From Bacillus sp. 2205SS5-2 (GTDB lineage Bacteria; Bacillota; Bacilli; Bacillales; Bacillaceae_K), in NCBI RefSeq assembly GCF_037024155.1, contig NZ_JAYKTS010000005.1, forward strand, positions 1-64,000: a stretch of DNA of 64,000 nt, read 5' to 3'. Positions within the stretch are counted from its first letter, which is position 1. Each line of letters starts with the position of its first letter. Shown piece after piece: positions 28,361 through 36,612 of this stretch. The notes under the pieces are model-generated. The model made no database searches, was not told the DNA's origin, and worked only from the letters and a program-made list of their open reading frames with translations. The translations under genes were made by a program, and so were the position numbers.

Positions 28361-28969
28361 TTACATATAGCGTTTAACAATTTCCTGAAGACCAGCGTCA
28401 TTCGTACCTGTTCCTACAGCTGCAAATTTCCACTCACTGCCATGGCGATAAATTTCTGCCACCAATAAACTTGTTTTCCCACTATAATTATCAGTTAAAC
28501 TGAATTTTAATAACTCCTCCTGGTTGGAAGAATTCACGACACGAATAAACGCGTTTTGAATCATCCCAAAGTCTTGCTTACGACGAACACAATCATAAAT
28601 ATTCACCACGAACACTAACTTATCAATAGAAGTAGGAATATTTTTCAAATCAATTAAGACTTGTTCATCATCCCCGTCTCCTTCACCGGTAATATTATCT
28701 CCGGTATGTACAACACTACCACATGAACTTTTTAGATTCCCAAAATAGATGAGGTTGTTCTTCGAAATGAATTTTTCATCTTTTAACATAATAACACTTG
28801 CGTCACAATCAATATTTGGTGAATTTTTTCCACCTAATAGTCCTCCAAATAAACCAGAGGATTTTTTCGAGGTCACAGGATCCCAACCTAGTCCGACCAT
28901 GATCTTCGATAAACCAGCGTTTCCTTTTGTTAAATCAATTCTTTGACCTTTTTGTAACGAAATTGCCAT
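28361..28969 (-). CDS. terD: TerD-family protein (YceC-like), divergent copy
   Basis: 202 residues. It differs from the other two by an insertion after residue 30 (KKSSGLFGGLLGGKNSP) and by CDASVIMLKDEK in place of LDASxFL. It keeps [13 protein letters not shown] and EIYRHGSEWKFAAVGTG. The insertion makes this the B. subtilis YceC-like form. It is the first of the terD-terC genes, with a GGAGTG ribosome binding site. A promoter must lie in the 277 bases upstream. Confidence 0.9.
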   Translation of the reverse strand: MAISLQKGQRIDLTKGNAGLSKIMVGLGWDPVTSKKSSGLFGGLLGGKNSPNIDCDASVIMLKDEKFISKNNLIYFGNLKSSCGSVVHTGDNITGEGDGDDEQVLIDLKNIPTSIDKLVFVVNIYDCVRRKQDFGMIQNAFIRVVNSSNQEELLKFSLTDNYSGKTSLLVAEIYRHGSEWKFAAVGTGTNDAGLQEIVKRYM

Positions 28970-29246
28970 GTACGTCCACTCCTTTAAATAGAGACTATTT
29001 GATTGAATTGCCTCAACTTCTATTCTATCATTTTATACAACATCTTTAAAATTCTTTCACTTGTTAATTTCCGAGTCAATTCTATTTACGAGTGAATGGC
29101 CCAATGGTTTCATAAAAATAGAATTTTTTTAATGGTTTCATTTCTCATACATTGTTGCTGTTGAGTAAAAGTTCAATAGTAGCATTCATTTAGGCATTCA
29201 TTTCGTGAAAAAATTGAAAAGATGCTGCGAATAAGAACACAAACCA
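28970..29246. other. Interval upstream of the terD genes
   Basis: AT-rich leader. A possible minus-strand promoter is TTTAAA, 17 bases, TAGAAT at roughly 29015-29043. I do not see a clear ECF-sigma or sigma-B box. No coding region is supported. Confidence 0.3.
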
Positions 29247-30269
29247 TTAATTTGCCTCTAACACTATCGCCTTCTCTATATGAGTAATGGTTAAATTGTA
29301 TTGAAGAGGCGGGACCATTACTTCTTCTTCCAATAAGAGCTTGATCGCATAATAAGGAATATTAACACCAGATAAACAACTCATATGTAGTCCACCACTC
29401 ATACGCGGATTAATTTCTAATAACTTCGGAACATCTTCTTTATATTTCACTTGTATATTATAAGCGTACGAAAGACGCAATTCTTTTTGAAACCGCTTCG
29501 CCATTTCGATCAACTCCTGATTCTCCTCGAGCTCACGAATTCGACCGTTTCCTTTCTTGCGAGGAATGGCCACAATTAATTCGTCCTCATACCCCAGACA
29601 ATCAATGCTATATTCAGGACCATCCAAAAATTCAAGCACCATTAAATTCGGAAAAGTTTCTTCACTACTTAAAATCTCACACGCCTGCTTATACGTTATT
29701 CGATAGCCTATCCCTTTTGAAAATAAATCGGAAATTGAATCGTTTTCCTCTTTGATTACCCGAAAACCGTTCGCCCCTTCACCGATTGCAGGCTTAAAAC
29801 AGACAGTATGCCCTTTCGTGCGTAAAGCATGATACGCTTGTTGAAATTCTTCTACAGAATTCACAATATAATAGTACGGTAAGGTACAAAGAAACTGAGA
29901 AGATTTTTTCACCAATTTATATGTTTCTGCTTTGTCATCTAATGCCATCATAAGCTTCGCATCCGGGCAAACTAACACCTTAACCCCTAATTCTTCAAAT
30001 AAATGAATATGTTGGGAAATAAACACATTTTCTTTCCGTGGCACAAATACATCAATGTAATGCTGTTGACAAAATTCTAAACAAAACTGAAGGTATTCTT
30101 CTCCACTACAATCCGGCTCAGTAGCCTTATAGTCACAGTTTTGCAGATAAGCTGCATCAGGATTGGGATGTGTTCCATAAATCGTGATTTCGCGGTTATC
30201 GGGGTTAGTCCTGATGCTATCAATATAATGCGTCACTGTCGTAAACCAACGATTAAACCAAATTTTCAT
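29247..30269 (-). CDS. ATP-grasp enzyme of the Ter locus
   Basis: 340 residues. It has a pre-ATP-grasp N-terminal domain (EITIYGTHPNPDAAYL), the ATP-binding loop GHTVCFKPAIGEGANGFRVI, the hinge VLEFLDGPEYSIDCLG and the metal site KLLEINPRMSGGLHMSC, where Glu and Asn bind magnesium. ATP-grasp ligases join a carboxylate to an amine or thiol. It belongs to the extended Ter set; its partner substrate is probably made by the neighbouring enzymes, which is inference. It is the first gene of the locus, starting with GAGGAAT before the ATG. Confidence 0.82.
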   Translation of the reverse strand: MKIWFNRWFTTVTHYIDSIRTNPDNREITIYGTHPNPDAAYLQNCDYKATEPDCSGEEYLQFCLEFCQQHYIDVFVPRKENVFISQHIHLFEELGVKVLVCPDAKLMMALDDKAETYKLVKKSSQFLCTLPYYYIVNSVEEFQQAYHALRTKGHTVCFKPAIGEGANGFRVIKEENDSISDLFSKGIGYRITYKQACEILSSEETFPNLMVLEFLDGPEYSIDCLGYEDELIVAIPRKKGNGRIRELEENQELIEMAKRFQKELRLSYAYNIQVKYKEDVPKLLEINPRMSGGLHMSCLSGVNIPYYAIKLLLEEEVMVPPLQYNLTITHIEKAIVLEAN

Positions 30270-30451
30270 AAGATGTTATTCCTCAATTCCTTTTTCTTCC
30301 TATAGTAACTTTCTTTTTTGAAAATAACAAATTTCTGGCCACGCTTAGAGCTACTCGAATATAATTGTTTCACAAACTACTCCTTCTAAATCAAGTAATT
30401 AAACACATTTTTTGAAAGTGATTTATTAGATCACTTCAAGCTCTTACTTCT

Positions 30452-30649
30452 TTATAAACTCATCCAATGCATGGTAGGTTCGTTTGAAACTTCCCTTTGA
30501 ATACTAATACTTCTTAAAATAGTTGAAAATGAAATTTTTGGTTCTTGTCTTTTATGAATTTGTTTAATTGGATTATTATTAGATAAATCCGAATAATCTG
30601 CTTTTCCTATCTTAATTACTTCAAGGAACACACCCTCTACTCTATTCAC
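30452..30649 (-). CDS. Possible small protein, 65 aa, unknown
   Basis: A GTG-initiated frame with residues KADYSDLSNNNPIKQ and KISFSTILRSIS. It has no membrane helix and I do not recognise it. The ribosome binding site is weak (AGGGATTTT). The composition is protein-like, but it could be a fragment or a chance frame. Confidence 0.25.
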   Translation of the reverse strand: MNRVEGVFLEVIKIGKADYSDLSNNNPIKQIHKRQEPKISFSTILRSISIQREVSNEPTMHWMSL

Positions 30650-30681
30650 TGGAAAATCCCTAATTATTATTTCAATTTTTC

Positions 30682-30861
30682 TCTTCTAGATATGAAATAG
30701 GAAGTATGATCATCACAAGCAATCGGGAATTTAGTCGATGGATTCAGGTTTTTCGCGATGAACAGATGACCGCTGTCTTGTTAGATCGAATGACACACTA
30801 GGTCCACATTATCCCTATGAATGGAGAAAGTTTTCGTTTCAAAGAAACCTATTCGAAGTAA
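30682..30861 (+). pseudogene. istB: IS21-family IstB ATPase, C-terminal remnant
   Basis: The frame reads RYEIGSMIITSNREF, then VFRDEQMTAVLLDRMTH, an in-frame TAG, then VHIIPMNGESFRFKE. These match the C-terminus of IstB helper ATPases (IITSN and LLDRLxH). The in-frame stop and the loss of everything upstream show it is dead. TGGTCAACTTTTGGGTTGAC just downstream resembles the terminal region of such elements. Confidence 0.75.
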
Positions 30862-30951
30862 CAAGAGGGTGGTCAACTTTTGGGTTGACTATTACAATCA
30901 CCATTGAACTGCAGTCTAAGGTAGTAGTTACTTTCTACTCATCTACAGATT

Positions 30952-30988
30952 ATGCTTTTGAATAAAAATAATTATTATTCAAAAGCAT
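30952..30988. repeat. Perfect 14-bp inverted repeat
   Basis: ATGCTTTTGAATAA is repeated as TTATTCAAAAGCAT across 9 bases. There is no T tract, so it is not a normal terminator. It could be an end structure of the decayed IS21-type element or an operator that has lost its gene. Confidence 0.6.
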
Positions 30989-31393
30989 GAGCAGTTCTCA
31001 ATACAGAAAACGGCTCACCAATACAATATTTTATTAAAGGCTCTTATTATACGAAAATGGGTTTTGCTGCTGATTTTGGCGCAAAAAAGCACCCTCCCTA
31101 AAATGGATAATCCATTTTTTGAAAAAGTAGACAGAATTCTTTTTTGTAGCTTTCTTGCTTTTCACCTGCACTTCATAAAATTTATTGTGAAAGTGTACGC
31201 AGTCATAACAATACATATTTCCGCTAGATTCACCACCATGGCATCATTCCATCCTTCGGAAATGGTTGACAACTTGTGTCTCTTTTAGGTGTTAAGGTCA
31301 TCTTAGTACCTACCTTATCATCGTTGACTGAAAGAATTAATATTAAACCACTACACCCCCAATTTCACCAATTGCGATGTCTGAGAAGGACAT

Positions 31394-31535
31394 GGGGGTT
31401 TCGTATACATTGTGGCTATTTCATCTGATTTTGACTAAATCCTCCTTTTCATTGTTGATTTCCATCAAAATAGTCAGATCCAGTTGCAGCGGCTTGAGGC
31501 TCGGTTCAAATGCCACAATCTTTGCGAAAACAGCC
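31394..31535 (-). repeat. MITE-like repeat replacing the 5' end of a nuclease/phosphatase gene
   Basis: The segment from GGGGGTTTCGTATACATTG to TTTGCGAAAACAGCC is the reverse orientation of the family. The middle holds TTGACTAAATCCTCC and TTGATTTCCATCAAAATA. Coding sequence of the downstream fragment starts immediately after its right end. Confidence 0.7.
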
Positions 31536-31878
31536 TTTATTAATGAAATACCATTCATTTCTTGATGAAAAGGTTGACACGAAATATCCATATTTCTTTA
31601 TGGGTGATTTCAATAATAACGCCTTCGTTCGTGATGAAGGGTACGATTTTCTTCTTTCAAAAGGTCTTTTTGACACCTACAATCTAGCTGAAAATCCCGA
31701 CAATGGCATCACTGTTGAAGGAAAAATTGCTGGATGGGATGAGAATAAAATGGATCTGCGAATAGACCTTGTATTGGTTAGGGATAAAATTAATGTAAAG
31801 TCTTCTAAAGTGATCTTTAATGCAAAAAACAAGCCAATCGTTTCTGATCATTTTGGTGTAGAAGTGATTTTGGGTTAG
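31536..31878 (+). pseudogene. Endonuclease/exonuclease/phosphatase (EEP) family, C-terminal fragment
   Basis: About 114 residues with FMGDFNNN (metal-binding Asp and Asn), DLRIDLVLV and the catalytic VSDHFGVEV, the C-terminal motifs of EEP enzymes such as sphingomyelinase-like or DNase I-like hydrolases. The N-terminal 150 or more residues, including the first Glu, are absent; a MITE occupies that position. The frame is otherwise clean and ends at a strong terminator, so the loss looks recent. Confidence 0.75.
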
Positions 31879-31900
31879 CAAAATCATTTAAATATTTTAA

Positions 31901-31941
31901 CAAAAAAGAGCGCTTCTACAATGTAGAAGCGCTCTTTTTTG
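31901..31941. terminator. Very strong terminator after the EEP fragment
   Basis: A long perfect stem, CAAAAAAGAGCGCTTCTACA paired with its complement ending TTTTTTG, with a near-zero loop. It works in both directions. Confidence 0.85.
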
Positions 31942-32001
31942 TTAGGAGATTGTCATTATCAGAAGTCCCACTCTTAACGTTTTACTAGATTCTTTTTTAG
32001 A

Positions 32002-32162
32002 GGCTGTTTTCGCAAAAATTGTTGCTCTTCGGATCAAATTATCATCTATGATATAGCTTTATTATGGGCATTTTTTCGTCTGTTTTTGATGGAATTCAAC
32101 AGAAAAATGGAGGATTTAGTCTAAAATCAGATGAAATAGCTACTATGTATATCAAAAAAGCC
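32002..32162 (+). repeat. MITE-like repeat, best-preserved copy with exact 8-bp duplication
   Basis: GGCTGTTTTCGCAAAAATTG at the left, and TGTATATCAAAAAAGCC at the right. The flanks 31994-32001 and 32163-32170 are both TTTTTAGA. Length is 161 bp. The interior contains the recurrent strings GATGGAATTCAACAG and GATGAAATAGCTACTATGTA. No open reading frame. Confidence 0.85.
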
Positions 32163-32303
32163 TTTTTAGAAGCTTATCTGAGCTCTCGTAGAATTCAATT
32201 GTACCGCTAGAAAAATACTGTGATCGATTATCAAAGATCCAAATGTATCGGCTGTAGATACATCTACATACCATTAAATACCAAGGAACTCCCTTCAATG
32301 CAT

Positions 32304-32870
32304 CTATCGAACAAGTTTTCTTGAATTTTGATAGTATACTAGATTGTCAGTCCACTCACCAAACTCAAAAATGAATCCCTTTCTAATGCATTCAAACTCC
32401 ATTCCGACACTTTCTGCTAACTTTATGGAAGGGATATTATCCAAGTTAATATGGGCTTCAATCCGATGAAAATTCAAGAAATTAAAAGCAATATTTAACG
32501 CTTCCTCTACAGCTTCTTTTCCGTAACCTCGCTTCCAAAACTGATTATGTATCGAATAACCTAGTCTCGCCCATTGAAAATCATTTCTTGATAATGTTGA
32601 AAAATCCACCATCCCCAAGTGTTTATTATCTTCCTTTCTAAATACACCGAATATGTGTGCAGTATCGTTAATCGCTAATTCTTGATGTTTTTCTACTAAT
32701 TGTATGAACCACTCTTTCGTACATTCACTCATATCCATTTTGCCCTTATCATGTCTGTTTTGTGAGGAAAACCGACTTTCGAATTCATGATACCAATTTT
32801 CGTAATCACTAATTTCCAATGGTCTTAAAACTAATCTTTCTGTTTCTGAATGAATGGTAAAATCCTTCAA
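32304..32870 (-). CDS. GNAT N-acetyltransferase (RimJ/RimL type)
   Basis: 188 residues. TERLVLRPLEISDYENW is the N-terminal GNAT strand-helix. LGYSIHNQFWKRGYGKEAVEEAL is the acetyl-CoA loop (Q/R-x-x-G-x-G/A variant), and HINLDNIPSIKLAESVGMEFE the C-terminal signature. It starts with TTG at 32870 after AAGGGGTG. The acceptor could be a ribosomal protein, antibiotic or small metabolite. It is intact, unlike the GNAT pseudogene 1 kb away. Confidence 0.85.
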   Translation of the reverse strand: MKDFTIHSETERLVLRPLEISDYENWYHEFESRFSSQNRHDKGKMDMSECTKEWFIQLVEKHQELAINDTAHIFGVFRKEDNKHLGMVDFSTLSRNDFQWARLGYSIHNQFWKRGYGKEAVEEALNIAFNFLNFHRIEAHINLDNIPSIKLAESVGMEFECIRKGFIFEFGEWTDNLVYYQNSRKLVR

Positions 32871-33126
32871 ACGAACACCCCTTATATTTTTCCAACTATC
32901 TCTATTTTATCATCACACTTCACAGAGTAGGAAATTTAATTCCTACTTGCTCCTTTATTGGACCTTTTTCAAATATCTGAAGTATTTTGGACGACATGAG
33001 CTCAGCTTTAATTTAAATTAATCATCCATTTATTTAAACATTTTCTTCAGTTTTCTTCGAGACTCTTACCCGATCGGAAGACAACTAAAAAATACTCAAG
33101 GAAAGTTCTTGTTCCATGAATAATAA

Positions 33127-33746
33127 CTAATCAAGTACTTCTTGTTTATTAGGTTCCCTAAGAAAATCAAAAAGCATTTGAATTTGAGATTCCGTATTCC
33201 TTCCCAAAGAAAGAGGGGGTAAATTTTCTTCGCAATAAAAGTCTACTTCATTCGTTTCTAATCCATTTTCCGCGTGCCCGCCAACTATCTCACACTGTAT
33301 AAAAAGTTTATAGTAATGGTAAGGTTGAGGTGGATGTGGATGTTTATTCATATCTAATATTGCTATTAACTTAAGAGAGGTTCAACATCATAGCCAGACT
33401 CTTCTTTTATTTCCTTTACAATATTCTCTGAAGGAGACATTTCTACCTCACAAAACCCTCCAGGTAATGACCACTTATTATCAATTTTCTCTCGGACCAT
33501 TAATATTTTATTTTTCTTGAACACGACACCTCGCGCATCAATTTTTGGTGTTTGATAACCTTTCTCATTAGCAAATAAATCGATAATCTTGGTCATTTCT
33601 AATCCTGTATATTCTTGCATTATTTCAGTACTGATGACTCTCAGCTCTTCGTATCGCTCAATGTCGTATTTATCTTTTGAAAATGTTAATCCTGCCTGAG
33701 ATAATGCTTGAATTCTCTTTGCCCATTTCAACCATTGTTGATTCAT
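33127..33746 (-). pseudogene. NUDIX hydrolase, single frameshift
   Basis: The first part (33746 to 33366) has the N-terminal domain and most of the Nudix box: GGFCEVEMSPSENIVKEIKEESG. It stops after EPLLS. The second part (33351 to 33127, MNKHPHPPQPYHYYKLF onward) continues the same protein in another frame. Removing two bases (a CT) from CCTCTCTTAAG near 33372 restores a continuous protein of about 205 residues. A strong AAGGAGG precedes the ATG. This is a recent, single lesion. Confidence 0.75.
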
Positions 33747-33930
33747 AGTAGAACCTCCTTATATGAATAAGTGAATGCTAGCAGGATGAGAAATAATCTT
33801 CACTCTCCTCTATGTATGATGAATTTTTAGTATGACTCGCATAAATTGTCCTTTGAGTTCTTCGTTTTAGTAATTCGAATAATTCATAAAACACTTATTG
33901 AAGAGAGCTTATATTAAAAAATTCATGTTG

Positions 33931-34524
33931 TTATTGTCTCAAAAGCACTCTTTTGAAATCCTCTGCTGACCCCTTCCTGTTAGAAAATGGACTAATAGTG
34001 AGAATACCATTATGAGCATGTTTATTTCGACTGAAAAATAATTTTTTATCAATGGTATATAGGGTCTGCTCTGCCCTATACCTTTCATATTTTCTCAATA
34101 ATTTCATTCCTAGCTTCTCTAATAACCCCCGAGAAGGCATGTTTGCAGTCTGTGTAACTGCAATTACTCTTGTTAAGTTCATACTTACAAATGCAAAACT
34201 GATTATTTCTTTTACAATTTCTGTTGCATAACCAACTCTCCACCATTTAGGAAGAAGCTGATACGAAACTTCTATCTCGTCATCTCGGTCATAAGGATTC
34301 TATGAAACTAAGCAAATAAATTCACTTGCTTGTTTAGACCTAACTACCCAGTACTTAGAATCATCCTTGGATATTATCATTTTATTGAAATTTTCTATTG
34401 TAGCTTCCTCTTCTCTTGTACCTCCAAGAAACTTTCTAACCTCTTGATCAAGATAAAGTTCCTTCACTTCGTTAAAATCTACTGGTTGAATGATATTAAG
34501 CCAACATCTTTCCGTTTCAATCAT
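33931..34524 (-). pseudogene. GNAT acetyltransferase with one in-frame nonsense codon
   Basis: The frame is continuous from ATG 34524 to 33931 apart from a single TAG directly after FICLVS (near 34300). Downstream it continues NPYDRDDEIEVSYQLLPKWW, then RVGYATEIVKEII and the GLLEKLGMKL motif. A change of one base (TAG from TTG) would explain it. The length of about 197 residues is normal. It is either a new pseudogene or an assembly/sequence artefact. Confidence 0.75.
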
Positions 34525-34620
34525 AAACTCCACCCTGTTCCAAACTTACTAACAACATTGATTACGAAAAAAATCCGCTACATTTAGCCTCTCTTATTCT
34601 TCCAATAAAAAATTTAACCA

Positions 34621-36240
34621 TCAACTCTCCGCTGATTTCCTTCTATTGAATATCTTAAATTCTTTTACTAGCTTCAAATTCCTTCCCAAGCCTAAATAAA
34701 CAAGTATCCCCGTAACAATCGATAGAATGGAGGATATTCGAGCATGTGAATTAGTACCCCATTCATTTGATAACAAGATGTCAATACTATACTTCACACC
34801 CAGAACAGCTAATGACATCACTATAACTATTCCAGTCATTGGAATTAATGACTGAATCAATGGTTTCACATGAAAGTGAATAGCTTTTTTAATAACATAC
34901 ACATTATATAGGACAGAAACCGAAAACCCACAGTAGGTAGCTAATATAGGTGCTAATTCTTTAAAATCAGGGACTAATAAAACGTTCAATGAAATTTTCA
35001 CAACAATCCCTACCCCAATTCCTATGATAACTTTCTTTTGTTTGTTGATTCCTTGCATTATGGCAGTTGTAACCGTAAATAATGCAAAAACAACTGCTGC
35101 GAGAGCGTACCATTGTAAAATTTGGCCACCTAGCTGAGGGCTAGTATCCAACCCAAATAACATAATATAGACTGGCTTTCCAAGAAGGCATAATCCCATC
35201 CCCGCAGGTAAAGTAAAAAATAGAAGAATTTGGATAGTTTGAGTGATTTTATTATGTACCTCTTCCATTTTCCCACTAACAAAGGAAGTGGTGATTCCTG
35301 GGATTAAAGACATTCCAAATGCTGTCGCCAATGATACGGGGACCAAAACCAAAATTTGCGCCAAACCAATAACAGAATTAATTATCTCAGCTTCATTTAA
35401 ACTATAGCCAATAGATTGAAACAATTTATTTATGGTGAATGTGTCAATATTTTGATAGATAGGTATAGTTAAACCAGCGATGACAAATGGAAGGGAATAG
35501 CCAATCAATTCTTTAAACAATGGAATTATTTTTATATCGACATTATCTGGACTAGCATCCCTCTGTTTCATAATTAAGCCCCGCCGCTTAAAGTAAACAA
35601 TTAGTAAAACACCAAGACCTGCTAGTCCACCAACAAATGCTGCAAAGGTTGCAATTCCAACTGCATTTGTAACTGAGCTTTCTAAGATATGTATCGTTAC
35701 GTAGCCACCAACTAAAATAAAGACAATTCGAACAATCTGCTCTATCACTGTACTTAATGCTGAAGGACCCATAGACTGACTTCCTTGAAAATACCCTCTA
35801 AAAATACTCATAGCTGGGATAATTAACAAAGAAAAACTAACAAGACGAATAACAAACAAGACATCCTCCCATGAATTCCCAGTCAAATCATTTGAATCCG
35901 TAATAATATCCGCCAAAAATGGGGCAAACGAATACAAAGCAATAAATGAAATGAATCCACTGAAAATCATTAATATCAGACCATATCTCAATACAGTCAA
36001 ACCTACACTATAGTTTCCGAGCTCATTATATTTTGAGACCAATTTAGATACTGCCAGGGGAAGCCCAATAGTAGAAATACTTAATAGAATGGTATAGGGT
36101 CCATAAGCGTATTTATATAGCGCATAACCTTCTGCACCTACTAAATTTGTAAATGGAATTATATAAATAAATCCTAATATTTTTGATATAAGGGTCGCCG
36201 TTGATAATATTAGTGCGCCCCTCATAAACTTACTCTCCAT
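34621..36240 (-). CDS. Polysaccharide/lipid II flippase-like membrane protein (SpoVB/YtgP type, MOP family)
   Basis: About 539 residues with around 14 hydrophobic segments. The N-terminus RGALILSTATLISKILGFIYIIPFTNLVGAEG is the usual opening of the SpoVB/YtgP/MurJ-like group, and FRGYFQGSQSMGPSALSTVIEQIVRI is the conserved loop. These proteins move undecaprenyl-linked sugars or lipid II across the membrane. The start at 36240 (GAGGTG in front) is preferred to the TTG at 36243. No glycosyltransferase is adjacent, so this looks like an extra paralogue. Confidence 0.85.
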   Translation of the reverse strand: MESKFMRGALILSTATLISKILGFIYIIPFTNLVGAEGYALYKYAYGPYTILLSISTIGLPLAVSKLVSKYNELGNYSVGLTVLRYGLILMIFSGFISFIALYSFAPFLADIITDSNDLTGNSWEDVLFVIRLVSFSLLIIPAMSIFRGYFQGSQSMGPSALSTVIEQIVRIVFILVGGYVTIHILESSVTNAVGIATFAAFVGGLAGLGVLLIVYFKRRGLIMKQRDASPDNVDIKIIPLFKELIGYSLPFVIAGLTIPIYQNIDTFTINKLFQSIGYSLNEAEIINSVIGLAQILVLVPVSLATAFGMSLIPGITTSFVSGKMEEVHNKITQTIQILLFFTLPAGMGLCLLGKPVYIMLFGLDTSPQLGGQILQWYALAAVVFALFTVTTAIMQGINKQKKVIIGIGVGIVVKISLNVLLVPDFKELAPILATYCGFSVSVLYNVYVIKKAIHFHVKPLIQSLIPMTGIVIVMSLAVLGVKYSIDILLSNEWGTNSHARISSILSIVTGILVYLGLGRNLKLVKEFKIFNRRKSAES

Positions 36241-36243
36241 CAA

Positions 36244-36612
36244 AACACCTCATAAATCTATTTCTTTCTTCATTACTCACTGAATAAGACTCAACTATTT
36301 AAATGTTGATTTGTTTACTTTAAGGATAACGTTACCAAATAGAGATATTGATTATGACAGACAATTAAGTCAATTTCAATGAAATGTGAGGGACTTTGCA
36401 TGAAAAAAATTATTACTTTTTGACATTTTTCAATACATTCAATTGCACTCTAATCATCTATCATGATTCTGAGTGATCGTTCAGCAACTTAATCCATGGT
36501 TTCATAAAACCCTCTTACCAGATTGCTTATTTTCAGCCGTTTCAAACTATTTGTTATCCCCTTTGCTTATCTTATTCCTAAAAAAACATACAAAGCCCCT
36601 ATTCAGCGAATA
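36244..36612. other. Intergenic interval, no feature seen
   Basis: AT-rich sequence between the flippase and the clamp gene. I see no gene, hairpin or repeat that I can support. It should hold the flippase promoter. Confidence 0.4.

Larger units (their letters stand above)
30270..31393. other. Decayed, gene-poor interval
   Basis: Contains one weak small ORF, an IS21 istB remnant and a 14-bp inverted repeat. Other short frames here look like chance. The region appears to be a mobile-element graveyard. Confidence 0.5.

Noticed and set aside
31034-31216. Minus-strand frame with a Cys-x-x-Cys start and a GGCTCTTATTATACG string at 31037
   Set aside because: The string only loosely resembles the MITE ends and no second end is present; the frame has no ribosome binding site.
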